Assembly: GCF_000344295.2 (NCBI RefSeq)
Contig: NZ_AOTD01000160.1
Location: forward strand, 1-32,978
Reading direction: 5' to 3'
Source: Campylobacter showae CC57C
Lineage (GTDB): Bacteria; Campylobacterota; Campylobacteria; Campylobacterales; Campylobacteraceae
DNA: 32,978 bases
Under the pieces are notes generated by a model. The model did not search any database. It saw only the letters and a list, made by a program, of their open reading frames with translations, and was not told the origin of the DNA. Positions 16,475-27,483 of the stretch are shown here, in pieces. Position numbers and translations under genes: made by a program. Numbering within the stretch: the stretch's first letter is position 1; every line of letters starts with the position of its first letter.

Positions 16475-17305
16475 TTATTCTAGTTTATCTTCTAGTTTGG
16501 TTCCGAGCCTAACAGCTCTGCCTATCTGGGTAGGCGGCGGAAATTTCTCAAAAGTCATACTTTGCAAGAAATCCCTAACTTTGTCGTTAAATTCGCTATT
16601 ATACGATAACTTTTTTATATCGTAACTAAACGATCCGTCAACATCGATTACTATCTCGACTTCTGCTTCATCGCTAGAGTCGGCCTTATAGGCACTCCAT
16701 TTGCTCTGCAAAATTCTGCTGATCGTGCCGAAATATTCGTTGTATTCGCCCGTCATTTGCGACTTTGGAGTTTTAGCAACCTGATCCAAAGTAAGCGAAT
16801 TTATCACGTCGCTAGCTTTTTTTTGCTGGATCGTTATCTGGACTTTTTCCGGTTTTTTACGACTTTGTTCTTTTGGTTGCTCTTTTTTCTTGGTGACCTT
16901 ATCTTCTTTTAGCTTAGAGGTATCGATACTGCCGAATAAATCCTTTAAATTTGGCTCTTCAACCTTTTTTTCTTCAGGCTCTGGCGGTGCGGGATCTGGT
17001 TCAGGCGGCTTGTTTGTGGTGTCTGGCTTTGACTCTTCTTTTTTAACCTCTTCCTCTTTTTTTACAGGCTGGGGTTTTTCTTCTTTTACAACCTCTTTTT
17101 TAGGCTCAGGCGCTTTTACGGTGATGTCGGGCTCGCGCTCAACTATCATGATATCCATAAAAGCATCTTTAGTATCGGTGTATTTTTTCGGCTCTTCCTT
17201 AAAATAGGTAAGCTTAATAAAAATACCGCTTATGATACAAAGATAAAGAAAAGCCGATAATAGGAAATAGCCGGAGGTGTTAAATTTGAGATCAAATTTA
17301 TCCAT
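16475..17305 (-). CDS. tolA: TolA/TonB-type periplasm-spanning energy transducer
   Basis: Links the TolQ-TolR proton motor in the inner membrane with TolB-Pal. The 276-aa protein has one N-terminal transmembrane helix (about 13-33), a Lys/Glu/Pro-rich extended region (about 60-170) that would cross the periplasm, and a C-terminal domain with IVIDVDGSFSYDIKKLSYNSEF and FPPPTQIGRAVRLGT, like TolA/TonB C-terminal folds. The Pro/Glu/Lys spacer resembles TonB more than the Ala-rich E. coli TolA, but its place between tolR and tolB makes TolA the better name. It overlaps tolR by eight bases. Confidence 0.87.
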   Translation of the reverse strand: MDKFDLKFNTSGYFLLSAFLYLCIISGIFIKLTYFKEEPKKYTDTKDAFMDIMIVEREPDITVKAPEPKKEVVKEEKPQPVKKEEEVKKEESKPDTTNKPPEPDPAPPEPEEKKVEEPNLKDLFGSIDTSKLKEDKVTKKKEQPKEQSRKKPEKVQITIQQKKASDVINSLTLDQVAKTPKSQMTGEYNEYFGTISRILQSKWSAYKADSSDEAEVEIVIDVDGSFSYDIKKLSYNSEFNDKVRDFLQSMTFEKFPPPTQIGRAVRLGTKLEDKLE

Positions 17306-17690
17306 TAGTCTGAAGCGCCACCTTTGTAAAGCCTGCGTTTTTTACGCTCTTTAGAACAAACATCACATCGTCGTATATGAGGCTTTTGTCAGCCTTGATA
17401 TAAACCGGCGAGTTTTTATCGTATTTTGCTCCGATAAGTACGATATTATCGGGAAGCTCACGCAGATCCATGGTGTTTTGGTCGATCCTAACCTTTTTTG
17501 TAGCATCAACGATAACGGTCAAATCTTTTCTTTGAGCCGAGGATGTTTTGGTTTTTGAGCCGTCCGGTAGTAAAATTTGCTCCTCGTAAACGATAGTAGG
17601 CGTCGTAACCATAAGAATCGCTAGCAAAACAAGCATGATGTCCACGAGCGGAGTTATGTTTAGCTCCGGAGTTTCGTCAAGATTTATCAT
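17298..17690 (-). CDS. tolR: TolR/ExbD-family proton-channel subunit
   Basis: Inner-membrane partner of TolQ. The 130-aa protein has a short cytoplasmic N-terminus, one transmembrane helix at about 12-32 (NITPLVDIMLVLLAILMVTTP) whose D17 is the conserved proton-carrying aspartate, and a periplasmic domain with the typical VYIKADKSLIYDDVM motif. It overlaps tolQ by four bases and tolA by eight, the normal tolQRA layout. Confidence 0.93.
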   Translation of the reverse strand: MINLDETPELNITPLVDIMLVLLAILMVTTPTIVYEEQILLPDGSKTKTSSAQRKDLTVIVDATKKVRIDQNTMDLRELPDNIVLIGAKYDKNSPVYIKADKSLIYDDVMFVLKSVKNAGFTKVALQTNG

Positions 17691-18268
17691 TGATCTTCTT
17701 TAAGCGTTACGAGGATGTCGACTTCACGCCTGATGACGCCCATGAGCTCATAGGCTTTTCGTTTGATAAGTAAGCTAAAGGTATAAGCTGGAATCGCCAC
17801 GAATATACCCGCTCCTGTAGCCACAAGAGCCTCGCTGATAGCTGGGGCGATAACACCTAGCGACGCATTTCCTCCGCCTTGACCAAGCTGAGAAAATGTC
17901 TCCAAGATGGAAACAACCGTACCAAAAAGTCCGATAAAAGGCGAAGTGGAAGCAATAATGCTAAGCCAAGTAATGCCGCTAGTCGCGTTTCTCTCTGAGA
18001 TACTAACGGCGACCGAAAGCTTTTCTTTAGATACGGAGCCGCTTACGAATCTTTTTAAAACGGAGTCGTTTAGAGTATGCTTAGAGCCGCCCATTAATAG
18101 CGACTCAAGCGCATTTTGCTCTTTTTTTTGCCATGAGGTAAGCCCCGCCATACGGGATAAAAGTATGGTAAGGCTTATTATAAAATAAAAAGAGAGCCAA
18201 CTAAGTACGAATATAGTAATAAAACTACTTCTTGATAAGTAGTTCAAAAAAATATCAAGCCCAGCCAC
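17687..18268 (-). CDS. tolQ: TolQ/ExbB/MotA-family proton-channel subunit
   Basis: Inner-membrane proton-channel subunit that powers TolA with TolR. The 193-aa protein has three hydrophobic helices: about 15-38 and two in the conserved MotA/ExbB domain (STSPFIGLFGTVVSIL and ISEALVATGAGIFVAIPAYTF). The start is GTG at 18268, sharing one base with the TAG stop of atpC, so tol genes are translated directly behind the ATP synthase genes. Confidence 0.93.
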   Translation of the reverse strand: MAGLDIFLNYLSRSSFITIFVLSWLSFYFIISLTILLSRMAGLTSWQKKEQNALESLLMGGSKHTLNDSVLKRFVSGSVSKEKLSVAVSISERNATSGITWLSIIASTSPFIGLFGTVVSILETFSQLGQGGGNASLGVIAPAISEALVATGAGIFVAIPAYTFSLLIKRKAYELMGVIRREVDILVTLKEDQ

Positions 18269-18657
18269 TATCTTGTCCGAGCCATGCTATCTAGTTTTGC
18301 TACGGCAGCAGCCATAGCGTTGTTCTCGCTGCTCATGCTAGCGATCAAATCCTTTGCTTTTTGCAATGAATTTGCTATCTCGCTCTCGGAATTTCCAGAC
18401 ACGTGAACGGCGCCGTCGGCAAGGATCGTGGCCTTACCTTCGTTTATCTCGGCATATCCCCAGTTTATCGCGACGGCATCATGGCTTTTATCTTCGCTCT
18501 CGATGTCTATAACACCGGCTTTCAAAAGCGAAATAAGCGAGGCGTGTCCGGGCAAAACCCCGAACTCACCCTCACTGCCCGGCAAAACTACGCTTTTGAT
18601 ATCGTTTGAAAACACTAAACCCTCAGGCGTAACGATTTCTAAATGTAATTTATTCAT
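18268..18657 (-). CDS. atpC: ATP synthase epsilon subunit
   Basis: Central-stalk subunit that couples rotation and inhibits ATP hydrolysis. The 129-aa protein starts LHLEIVTPEGLVFSNDIKSVVLPG and has the GEFGVLPGHASLISLL beta-sandwich motif, then a C-terminal helical pair (SLQKAKDLIASM). It follows atpD by 17 bases and meets tolQ at a one-base overlap. Confidence 0.94.
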   Translation of the reverse strand: MNKLHLEIVTPEGLVFSNDIKSVVLPGSEGEFGVLPGHASLISLLKAGVIDIESEDKSHDAVAINWGYAEINEGKATILADGAVHVSGNSESEIANSLQKAKDLIASMSSENNAMAAAVAKLDSMARTR

Positions 18658-18674
18658 TACTTTTTCCTTTAAAT

Positions 18675-20081
<1,407 letters not shown>

Positions 20082-20085
20082 TTAA

Positions 20086-20970
20086 TTATTTCATTGATTC
20101 GACGCCACTGATGATCTCGATAAGCTCAGTGGTGATAGACTCTTGGCGAGCCTTATTATACGATAGTTTTAGCTGTCCGACGCGCTCTTTGGCGTTATTA
20201 GTCGCATTATCCATCGCCTGCATTCTGGCGCTATGCTCAGCCGCAAGGCTATCTACTAAAGCATAATACATACTATACTCGAAATACTTCGTAAGTAGTT
20301 CGTTTAAAATTTTACCGTCATCGCTTGGTTCAAATTCCATCAAAGAATTCGTCTCTACTTCGACTAGTTTTGGCGGCTCGACCGGCACGATATCGTTTAT
20401 GCGAATTTGCTGAGAGATCATGTTATTATAGCCGTTATGCACCAAAATAACCTTATCCGTCGCACCGCTTATAAAATCGTCTATCGCGTCTTTTATAATA
20501 TTTTGAGCTTTCTCATAGGTCGGAGACGAGCTCACGCCGACGTATTTTTCAAGCAAATTTATACCCTGGAAGCTGAAAAATTCTATACCTTTTTTACCTA
20601 TTGCGCGAAGTCTTATCTTTACTTTTTTCGCTTTAAATTCGTTAATCATATTTCTAACGGTTTTAATGGTCTGAATATTAAAACCGCCGCAAAGACCCTT
20701 GTCTGCGGTGACGAATATAATATCAACCTTCTCGATATACTCCTTAACGTCGAAAAATTTGCTCTCGGTATTTACGGAGCGATATTGGTTGATCTTGTAG
20801 GCGATTTCAGATAAAACTTCATTGATCTTGAGCGCATAAACCCTAGAGTGACGAGCGGCTTCTTCAGCCTTACGAAGTTTGGCTGTAGACACGAGCTTCA
20901 TCGCGCGCGTTGTCTTTTGGGTATTTTGGACGCTCTTGATCTTTCGTTTTATATCTTTTAAATTTGACAT
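20086..20970 (-). CDS. atpG: ATP synthase gamma subunit
   Basis: Central shaft of F1. The 294-aa protein starts [20 protein letters not shown] and ends with the family signature around [19 protein letters not shown], giving the two long terminal helices, with the [13 protein letters not shown] alpha/beta core motif in between. It starts nine bases after atpA. Confidence 0.97.
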   Translation of the reverse strand: MSNLKDIKRKIKSVQNTQKTTRAMKLVSTAKLRKAEEAARHSRVYALKINEVLSEIAYKINQYRSVNTESKFFDVKEYIEKVDIIFVTADKGLCGGFNIQTIKTVRNMINEFKAKKVKIRLRAIGKKGIEFFSFQGINLLEKYVGVSSSPTYEKAQNIIKDAIDDFISGATDKVILVHNGYNNMISQQIRINDIVPVEPPKLVEVETNSLMEFEPSDDGKILNELLTKYFEYSMYYALVDSLAAEHSARMQAMDNATNNAKERVGQLKLSYNKARQESITTELIEIISGVESMK

Positions 20971-20979
20971 ATTCTAGCC

Positions 20980-22497
20980 TTAGTTAGCGGCAAACGTCGC
21001 TTTAAAGTCTTTTAGCGCCTTATGCAAAAGCTCCTCGATTTCTTTGTCAAGTGCTTTTTTGGTTCGAATTTGCTCGAAAATTTCAGGATACTTCGCCTCA
21101 ATATAAGGATAAAGCTCAGCTTCAAATTTTGTAACCGCTACAGTCGGGATATCATCTAGGTAGCCTTTCGTACCGGCAAAGATAATAACGACTTGCTTTT
21201 CGACGGCTAGCGGGCTGTAAGGAGGCTGTTTTAATACCTCGACCATCCTCTGACCGCGCTCGAGCTGTTTTCTCGAACTCTCGTCTAGGTCACTCGCGAA
21301 CTGCGCAAACGCTTGAAGCTCGCGGTATTGCGCAAGGTCAAGTCTTAATGTTCCAGAAACTTGCTTGGTAGCTTTTATCTGAGCTGCACCACCGACGCGA
21401 GAAACCGAAAGACCGACGTTGATCGCAGGGCGGATACCTGAGTTAAATAAGTCAGACTCAAGGAAAATTTGACCGTCGGTAATAGAAATAACGTTTGTCG
21501 GAATATACGCAGAAACGTCGCCCGCTTGCGTCTCAATAATAGGAAGCGCTGTTAGGGAGCCTGCACCTAGCTTATCATTTAGCTTAGATGCGCGTTCTAG
21601 CAAACGAGAGTGTAGGTAGAAAACGTCGCCAGGATACGCTTCGCGGCCTGGTGGTCTGCGAAGAATCAAGCTCATTTCGCGGTATGCGACGGCGTGTTTT
21701 GAAAGATCGTCATAGATGATTAGGGCATGGCGAGAGTTATCTCTAAAATATTCACCCATAGTTACGCCCGCATATGGAGCTAGGTATTGAAGCGCGGCAG
21801 CGTCTGATGCACCTGCATTTACGACGATGGTATACTCCATAGCGCCGTACTCTTCGAGTTTTTTAACAACTTGCGCGACTGTTGATTGTTTTTGTCCGAT
21901 CGCTACGTAGATACAAATAACGTCTTGACCTTTTTGGTTGATGATGGTGTCTATCGCGACGGTAGTTTTGCCTGTTTGGCGGTCGCCGATGATGAGCTCG
22001 CGTTGTCCGCGGCCGATCGGCACTAGTGCGTCGATAGCTTTGATACCTGTTTGAAGCGGTTCGTGAACGCTCTTTCTAGCCATGATGCCTTTTGCTTTTT
22101 CCTCGACGAATCTAGTTTCGCTAGCTTCGATCGGACCTTTAGCGTCTATCGGCTCACCAAGCGAGTTTACGACGCGACCTATTAGTGCATCACCCACAGG
22201 AACGCGTAAAAGCTTAGCTAGGCGTTTTACACTCGAACCCTCTTTGATACCGTCTGTTTTGCCCAAAATAACGATACCGACACTGCTTTCCTCAAGGTTT
22301 AGAGCCATGCCTTTTTCGCCGTTCTCAAACTCGACCATCTCGCCAGCCATAACATTTTTTAGGCCGTAAACGTTAGCAACGCCGTCGGCTACGGATATAA
22401 CTTTGCCCGTCTCGTTCACATCAACGTTAAGGCTGAAATTTTCAATCCTTTCCTTGATGATGGCGCTGATTTCATCTGCTTTTATTTTTGCACTCAC
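20980..22497 (-). CDS. atpA: ATP synthase F1 alpha subunit
   Basis: Non-catalytic nucleotide-binding subunit of F1. The 505-aa protein has the P-loop GDRQTGKT at 171-178, the [13 protein letters not shown] and [20 protein letters not shown] motifs, and the [14 protein letters not shown] signature. The start is GTG at 22497 with AGGAG seven bases upstream, not ATG. Thirteen bases separate it from atpH. Confidence 0.98.
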   Translation of the reverse strand: MSAKIKADEISAIIKERIENFSLNVDVNETGKVISVADGVANVYGLKNVMAGEMVEFENGEKGMALNLEESSVGIVILGKTDGIKEGSSVKRLAKLLRVPVGDALIGRVVNSLGEPIDAKGPIEASETRFVEEKAKGIMARKSVHEPLQTGIKAIDALVPIGRGQRELIIGDRQTGKTTVAIDTIINQKGQDVICIYVAIGQKQSTVAQVVKKLEEYGAMEYTIVVNAGASDAAALQYLAPYAGVTMGEYFRDNSRHALIIYDDLSKHAVAYREMSLILRRPPGREAYPGDVFYLHSRLLERASKLNDKLGAGSLTALPIIETQAGDVSAYIPTNVISITDGQIFLESDLFNSGIRPAINVGLSVSRVGGAAQIKATKQVSGTLRLDLAQYRELQAFAQFASDLDESSRKQLERGQRMVEVLKQPPYSPLAVEKQVVIIFAGTKGYLDDIPTVAVTKFEAELYPYIEAKYPEIFEQIRTKKALDKEIEELLHKALKDFKATFAAN

Positions 22498-22510
22498 GCT
22501 TTTTCTCCTT

Positions 22511-23041
22511 TTATATTGCTTTTAATATGTATTCGCTCATTTGGGCTTTTAGCCTATCTACCGAAAAGCTAGCCTCCACGCCCAAATCGTCTAGTTCAAC
22601 CTTGATACCGTTGTAGTCGATTTTTACCGACTCTAAAATGATTTTTGCATTAAATCTCTTAGAAAAGCTACTTTCGAGCTCTGAAATTTGAGCCTGGCTG
22701 ATCTGCGAGCCGCCGTAAATTTTGCCGTAAAAAACATTATCCATTTTTGATTTTTGCGCTAAAAGCTCTGAAACGATATTAGGCAAAATATCAAGTCTTT
22801 TATTTTCGCCGAGTAGTTTTATGAAATTTACAAATTTCTGATCCGCCTCACCGACTAAAGATAGAACAAAATCAGCTTTTTGACTATTTTTTAAATTCGG
22901 CGAAACGATGATATTTTTAAATTTTTCATTTGCAAATGCGTTTGCGATCTCTTGTAGCTTGGCAGTAAAGCTATTAAACTTATCTTTGCTAAGGTCGCTA
23001 ACTAGGGCTTTTACGTATTTTTTTGCGATAAGTTCTTTCAT
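22511..23041 (-). CDS. atpH: ATP synthase delta subunit
   Basis: Joins the top of F1 to the peripheral b/b' stalk. The 176-aa protein has the delta/OSCP pattern: an N-terminal helical bundle ([11 protein letters not shown]) with the [21 protein letters not shown] region and a C-terminal strand ([19 protein letters not shown]). It overlaps atpF by one base. Confidence 0.93.
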   Translation of the reverse strand: MKELIAKKYVKALVSDLSKDKFNSFTAKLQEIANAFANEKFKNIIVSPNLKNSQKADFVLSLVGEADQKFVNFIKLLGENKRLDILPNIVSELLAQKSKMDNVFYGKIYGGSQISQAQISELESSFSKRFNAKIILESVKIDYNGIKVELDDLGVEASFSVDRLKAQMSEYILKAI

Positions 23042-23538
23042 TAGCCGACCCTTTTAAGCATGATATTGATAAGCTCGCTTTGATCCATTTTCACACTGTC
23101 GCTTGCAAAAATTTCATTTAAAATTTCGCCCACAACGGACTTAACCATGCGTCTTTTTTCAAATTCTTTTTGGTCTTGGAAGCTTTTTTCTAAATTTGCG
23201 ACCTCTTGTCTGGTTTCTTCTTTGATACGCTCAGATATCAAAACAGCCTCTTTTCTAGCTGTTTCTACTAGACTGGCTGCATTTGCTTTAGCCTCTTCTA
23301 CACGCCTTAGAGCGTCGTCTTTTTTGGCTTTTGAGTCTTTTAGTTTTTGCTCGATATTATCAAGTCTCGCCGCGATAGCGGCAATTCTTCCTTTGTAGGC
23401 ATTTTTGATAGGGTTTGCTATAAAATAATACAAAATCGCGGCAAAAACGATAAAGTTTATCGTTCTAGGTACGATGTCGTATCCGCCGTCCGCCATCAAA
23501 ACAAAAGGACATAATAAAAGTAAAATTTTGCTTTTCAT
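23041..23538 (-). CDS. atpF: ATP synthase b subunit
   Basis: Peripheral-stalk subunit. The 165-aa protein has an N-terminal hydrophobic stretch (KILLLLCPFVLMA) that looks like a signal peptide, then the membrane helix INFIVFAAILYYFIANPIKNAY, and a long charged coiled coil with heptad pattern. A signal-like leader in front of the b helix is unusual, though it may be usual in the genus. It starts two bases after the b' gene. Confidence 0.92.
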   Translation of the reverse strand: MKSKILLLLCPFVLMADGGYDIVPRTINFIVFAAILYYFIANPIKNAYKGRIAAIAARLDNIEQKLKDSKAKKDDALRRVEEAKANAASLVETARKEAVLISERIKEETRQEVANLEKSFQDQKEFEKRRMVKSVVGEILNEIFASDSVKMDQSELINIMLKRVG

Positions 23539-23539
23539 A

Positions 23540-23962
23540 TTAAATCCTTGCGAGTTTTGCTTTTAAAGCAGCTTGAAGTTCAGGCAATTTTTGCTGCAAA
23601 TCAGCTCTAAAATCGCTCTTTTGAGAGTTTAAATTTTGGATAAAAGCATCGTAATCAGCCTCCAAAACTCCGCGCTTTTCGCTGACTATCTTAGCGGCCG
23701 CGTCTTTTGCAGCATTGATAGCTTCCTGCTTGATCTTGCCGGCTTCGTTTCTTGCGGCAGCTATGAGCTGTTCTATCTGCGCTTCATACACGCCAAGATC
23801 GCTCGTATTTTTGCTAGCGCTCTCTTCGTCGTTTTTTATCGCATCGTTTCTAGCGTCTATAAATTTAAGTAGAGGCTTGTAAAGGATGGAATTTAAAACA
23901 GCGATAAGCCCTAGAAAAATAACTGCCGTCAGGACGACTAACGGCAAATTAATTTCCAACAT
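23540..23962 (-). CDS. atpF': ATP synthase b' subunit
   Basis: Second peripheral-stalk subunit; having b and b' is usual in epsilonproteobacteria, cyanobacteria and alphaproteobacteria. It has one N-terminal membrane helix (LPLVVLTAVIFLGLIAVLNSILYKPLLKFI) and a coiled coil with many Ala, Lys and Glu residues. The frame extends to a TTG at 23965, but AAGGAG would lie only two or three bases from it; the ATG at 23962 has it at five bases and is preferred (140 aa). First gene of the atp run; no c, a or i genes are in this window, so F0 a and c are encoded elsewhere. Confidence 0.9.
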   Translation of the reverse strand: MLEINLPLVVLTAVIFLGLIAVLNSILYKPLLKFIDARNDAIKNDEESASKNTSDLGVYEAQIEQLIAAARNEAGKIKQEAINAAKDAAAKIVSEKRGVLEADYDAFIQNLNSQKSDFRADLQQKLPELQAALKAKLARI

Positions 23963-23995
23963 CAAATCTCCTTAAAGTTTAATATTTTCTTAAGC

Positions 23996-24018
23996 ATAAT
24001 AAAACCGTACTTATTTTA
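23996..24018 (-). promoter_or_regulatory. Possible promoter before the ATP synthase genes
   Basis: The 98-base spacer between parB and atpF' is AT-rich and on the minus strand contains TATTAT (23996-24001) and TAAAAT (24013-24018, preceded by an eight-T run). Either could be a -10 box; T-rich stretches upstream of the -10 are typical of Campylobacter. Neither is a perfect match. Confidence 0.4.
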
Positions 24019-24060
24019 CAAAAAAAAAGGATAAAACAAGCTAAATTTAAATAAATATTT

Positions 24061-24912
24061 TTATTTTATCTTGTTTATTAGCCTATCGATATCTGCTATG
24101 TCTTCAAATTCGATAGTGATTTTTTTGCCTTTTATCTTAATCGGCACGTCAAATTTAGAAAAAATCTCTTTTAAATTCGTTAGTCTTTCAAGGTACCTCT
24201 CATCTAGCTTAAGTGCGGCTTTAGGCGGCAATTTATTTTTTAGATTTTTGACCAAATTTTCCGTCTCGCGCACGCTAAGGCGCTGCCCGATGATGGTATC
24301 GACCGCCGTTTTTTCGTCGTTTGGATCAAGCCCCACGATGACTTTGGCGTGCCCCTGCGTTAGTTTGCCTTCTTTTATGTACTCTTGCGTCACGGCGCTA
24401 AGGCTCAAAAGCCGCATCGTATTTGTTATCTGAACTCTGCTTTTGTGGATGATGTTTGCTAGCCCGTCCTGCGTGATTTTATATTCGTCTATCAGTTCTT
24501 TATAAGAATTTGCAAGCTCGATCGGATTTAAGTCTTCTCTTTGGATATTTTCTATGAGTGCTAGTTCGCGCAGGCTTTGGCTCTCGATGTCGGCGACTAT
24601 GGCTTTTATCTTATTTTCACCCAGTAGCTTAGTCGCGCGAAATCTCCTCTCGCCCGCGATCAGCATATATCCGCCGTCTTTTTCTATGACGATGATCGGT
24701 TGGATGAGTCCGTGTCTTTTGATACTTTCGCTAAGCTCTCTTAGCGCAGTTTCGTCGAAATTTTTACGCGGCTGATACGGGTTTTCTACAATCAGGTCTA
24801 GATCAATATCCTTTACTATATCGCTGTTGCCCTCATTTAGCTCAGCTTTGTACGCAAGCTCGACGTCTTCTAGTATGGCGCCCAGTCCGCGCCCCAAACT
24901 TCTCTTTGCCAT
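24061..24912 (-). CDS. parB: Chromosome-partitioning protein ParB/Spo0J
   Basis: Sequence-specific CTPase clamp that loads at parS and works with ParA in chromosome segregation. The 283-aa protein starts KRSLGRGLGAIL (ParA-interacting basic leader), has NPYQPRK at 44-50, the CTP-binding GERRFRA at 87-93, the NIQREDLNPIE motif, an HTH (about 140-165) and a C-terminal dimerisation segment. It starts three bases after parA. No canonical parS site was seen in this window. Confidence 0.95.
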   Translation of the reverse strand: MAKRSLGRGLGAILEDVELAYKAELNEGNSDIVKDIDLDLIVENPYQPRKNFDETALRELSESIKRHGLIQPIIVIEKDGGYMLIAGERRFRATKLLGENKIKAIVADIESQSLRELALIENIQREDLNPIELANSYKELIDEYKITQDGLANIIHKSRVQITNTMRLLSLSAVTQEYIKEGKLTQGHAKVIVGLDPNDEKTAVDTIIGQRLSVRETENLVKNLKNKLPPKAALKLDERYLERLTNLKEIFSKFDVPIKIKGKKITIEFEDIADIDRLINKIK

Positions 24913-24915
24913 CTT

Positions 24916-25698
24916 CTACCCTAAAATCGAATACGCTAAATTTTGATATGCTTGCGAGCCAGGCGATTTTATGTCGTACAATATCACAGGCTTTCCAAAA
25001 CTCGGGCTTTCGGCGAGCTTTACATTTCTTGGCACTATAACGAAGTCGCCGTCGCCGTCCTTGGTTTTAAACAGCTTATTTTCAAAATGCTGCTTTAAAT
25101 TTGCCACGGTTTCCTTGGCTAGGTTATTTTGCGAGCTGTACATAGTCGGCAAAAAGCCCTTGATATTTAGCTTTGGGTTTATGGTTTTTTTGATGATTTT
25201 GACCGTATTTAAAATTTGCGCAAGCCCCTCTAGCGCGTAAAATTCGCACTGGATCGGGATTATTACGCTATCACTAGCACTTAGAGCGTTTACGGTGATG
25301 CTGCCCAGTGCCGGGGGACTATCGATGATGATAAAATCATACTGACCCTCAATCTCTTCCATCTTGCTTTTTAGTATCTTTTGGCAGTCTTTGCTCTGTT
25401 CGCTTAGCTCCTGCTCGATGCCGACCAGACCGATGTTTGAAGGTGCTAAAAAAAGCGTCGGTATCTCGGTTTTTAGCACGATTTGCGAGAGCTTTTTACG
25501 CCCCGTGAGCACATGGTAGATGTTGTACTCGTAGTCGTTTCTGCTAAAGCCCATTCCTGTCGTCGCATTTGCCTGCGGATCGATGTCGATGAGTAAGACT
25601 TTTTTTTCAGCCACAGCCAGCGATGCGGCCAAATTTACCGCCGTGGTCGTCTTTCCGACGCCGCCTTTCTGGTTTGCAATGGTTATAATTTCACACAT
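24916..25698 (-). CDS. parA: Chromosome-partitioning ATPase ParA/Soj
   Basis: Walker-type ATPase that moves ParB-DNA complexes. The 260-aa protein has the deviant Walker A KGGVGKTT at residues 11-18, Walker A' DIDPQANAT and Walker B FIIIDSPPAL. The start is an ATG with only a weak GGAAAA upstream. It is separated from birA by 159 bases with a possible own promoter. The pair parA-parB is intact. Confidence 0.96.
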   Translation of the reverse strand: MCEIITIANQKGGVGKTTTAVNLAASLAVAEKKVLLIDIDPQANATTGMGFSRNDYEYNIYHVLTGRKKLSQIVLKTEIPTLFLAPSNIGLVGIEQELSEQSKDCQKILKSKMEEIEGQYDFIIIDSPPALGSITVNALSASDSVIIPIQCEFYALEGLAQILNTVKIIKKTINPKLNIKGFLPTMYSSQNNLAKETVANLKQHFENKLFKTKDGDGDFVIVPRNVKLAESPSFGKPVILYDIKSPGSQAYQNLAYSILG

Positions 25699-25733
25699 GA
25701 GAATTTTCCAAATTTTTGTTTTTTTACTGATTA

Positions 25734-25739
25734 ATTCTA
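25734..25739 (-). promoter_or_regulatory. Possible -10 box (TAGAAT) before parA
   Basis: The minus strand shows TAGAAT about 36 bases before the parA ATG, after a T-rich stretch, with TTGGAC about 15 bases further upstream as a possible -35. The same 159-base spacer holds two small hairpins: a 5-bp stem at 25798-25813 and a 7-bp AT stem at 25814-25830. These might separate birA from parA transcription. Nothing else was seen there. Confidence 0.4.
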
Positions 25740-25857
25740 CAAAAAACTTACTTTGTCCAAGTTTAGTTTCGGCTTTAAAATTTCTGAAAGAATTTCGCGG
25801 TGCCTACCCACCGATATTTTGTAAAAATATTAAATTTTACGTCAGATTTAAGCAAAT

Positions 25858-26493
25858 TTATCTGAGTGAAAAAACCCTTCGCCCATCTATATCCAAAGAG
25901 CCGTCAGATAGGAGTTTTGCGTCTTTTAGCGCCACTTCTTCGCCCTCAAAGTGCGTTATAAATTCTCTCGATTTTTCAAATTCGCTCTCAAATTTTTTAA
26001 AAATTTCCGCCCAAGACGGAGCTGTTTGTAATCTCTTACAAAACTCTCCGACCGCGACGCTAGGGCTCACGTCTATATCTAAGATTCCGGCGTTTTCGGG
26101 CGCGTTTTTTAGATTTATACCCATACCGCAAACGTAAATTTCGCCGACTCTCGTCGTCAAGGTTCCGCCGATTTTTTTGTCGCCAACATAAAAATCATTC
26201 GGCCATTTTAGCCAAATTTGCGAGCCGCGAGCCGCGAGCACTTCGCGCATTATCATCGAAAAATATATAGACGCCGACTCGCCCTTTAGATCGCCGGGCA
26301 GCGCCGTCTCGCTCATGCAAAACGAAAAAAACAGATTGCCCTCTAGCCCGCTCCACGTGTTATTTCTGCTACCGATACCTTGTGTCTGCTCTTTTGCCAC
26401 GAGCGCAAAAGGCGGCTGTATTTCGCCGTTTCGCAGCCCTTCGACCAAAACTTTTTGCGTAGATGGGACGCTATCTGCGAACTCTATTCTCAA
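25858..26493 (-). CDS. birA: Biotin-[acetyl-CoA-carboxylase] ligase, HTH-less BirA
   Basis: Activates biotin as biotinyl-AMP and attaches it to AccB, thus serving the pathway of accD. The 211-aa protein has only the catalytic domain: STQ near residue 11, the biotinyl-AMP loop QTQGIGSRNNTW (36-47), KWPNDFYVGDKKIGG (96-110) and a short C-terminal domain. There is no N-terminal helix-turn-helix, so it cannot be a biotin repressor of the E. coli type. The start is TTG inside AAATTTG, with AAGGA at a suitable distance. Confidence 0.92.
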   Translation of the reverse strand: MRIEFADSVPSTQKVLVEGLRNGEIQPPFALVAKEQTQGIGSRNNTWSGLEGNLFFSFCMSETALPGDLKGESASIYFSMIMREVLAARGSQIWLKWPNDFYVGDKKIGGTLTTRVGEIYVCGMGINLKNAPENAGILDIDVSPSVAVGEFCKRLQTAPSWAEIFKKFESEFEKSREFITHFEGEEVALKDAKLLSDGSLDIDGRRVFSLR

Positions 26494-26562
26494 ATTTTAT
26501 TCCTTTTAAATTTACGCTAAATTTGATGTTTTGGCGCGCTTGCTACCGTTGCTCTGCTCATA

Positions 26563-27483
26563 TTACAAAGCTATATCGCCGATACCAAGGCGCTTGCCGT
26601 TTAGATACGCGCTAGCGTCCACCGGCTTTTTGCCGGGCTCTTGCACCTTTAAAATTTTGATAGCGCCCTCGCCGCAAGAAACGCAAAAGCTGAACTTGTC
26701 GACGCTTAAAATTTCGCCAGTACGTTCAAATTTACGCCCGCGGGATTCGCGCAAAAGCTCTAGTTCTAAAATTTTTAACCCGCTAGCTAGATAGATCCCG
26801 GGCCAGGGCGTTAGCGCGCGAAATTTATTATAAATCTGCTCCGCGCTCTGCTCAAAGCTAAAAAGTCCGTCTGATTTGCTTATTTTTTTGCATTGCGTGG
26901 CCTGCGCATCGTCCTGCCTAAGCGGCGTCAAATTTGCAAAGTTTCGCAGCGTTTTTACGATCAGCTCGCCCGCTAGATCACCCAGTTCGTCAAACAGCTG
27001 TGCCGCCGTTTTGTCCTCGCAAGGCGTGTAGGCAAAATCAAGCATATCGCCCGTGTCAAGCCCCGCGTCCATCAGCATCGCCGTCACGCCCGTCTGCTTC
27101 TCGCCAGCCAAAATCGCGCTTTGGATCGGGCTCGCGCCGCGGTATTTTGGCAGGATCGAGGCGTGCAGATTTATACAAGGCGCGATATCAAGGATGGTCT
27201 GCGGCAAAATTTTACCGTATGCCGCAACCACGATAAAATCAGGCTTTAGCTCTTTTATCTGTGCCGCAACCGCCTCGTCTTTTAAACTCGCAGGCTGAAA
27301 GATCGGCACGGAGGGTAGGTGCCGCTGCGCGTAAATTTTCACCTCGCTCGGAGTTAAAATTTGTTTCCTGCCGACGGGCTTATCGGGCTGAGTAAAAACG
27401 GCCGCGATCTCAAATTTCGCCTCGGCAAGCGCGCGTAAAATTTTAGCCGCGTATTCGGGCGTACCCATAAAAATTATATTCAT
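26563..27483 (-). CDS. fmt: Methionyl-tRNA formyltransferase
   Basis: Formylates Met-tRNA for initiation, functionally linked to IF-2. The 306-aa protein starts IIFMGTPEYAAKIL, has the INLHASILPKYRGASPIQ catalytic and folate motif (N105, H107) with D143 in DAGLDTGDML, and a C-terminal OB-like tRNA-binding domain. The ATG at 27483 is preceded by AAAGGAAA. It is the first gene of the long minus-strand run, 69 bases before birA. Confidence 0.96.
   Translation of the reverse strand: MNIIFMGTPEYAAKILRALAEAKFEIAAVFTQPDKPVGRKQILTPSEVKIYAQRHLPSVPIFQPASLKDEAVAAQIKELKPDFIVVAAYGKILPQTILDIAPCINLHASILPKYRGASPIQSAILAGEKQTGVTAMLMDAGLDTGDMLDFAYTPCEDKTAAQLFDELGDLAGELIVKTLRNFANLTPLRQDDAQATQCKKISKSDGLFSFEQSAEQIYNKFRALTPWPGIYLASGLKILELELLRESRGRKFERTGEILSVDKFSFCVSCGEGAIKILKVQEPGKKPVDASAYLNGKRLGIGDIAL

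Noticed and set aside
16475-18268. Reading the tolQRA genes as an ExbB-ExbD-TonB iron-uptake set
   Set aside because: The TonB-like Pro/Glu/Lys spacer allows it, but direct linkage to tolB, pal and cpoB makes the Tol-Pal role better supported.
24061-25698. parS sites near parAB
   Set aside because: All CACGTG hexamers that I noticed (for example near 2455, 18401, 26353 and 29041) lack the flanking GTTTC/GAAAC halves of parS, so none is called.
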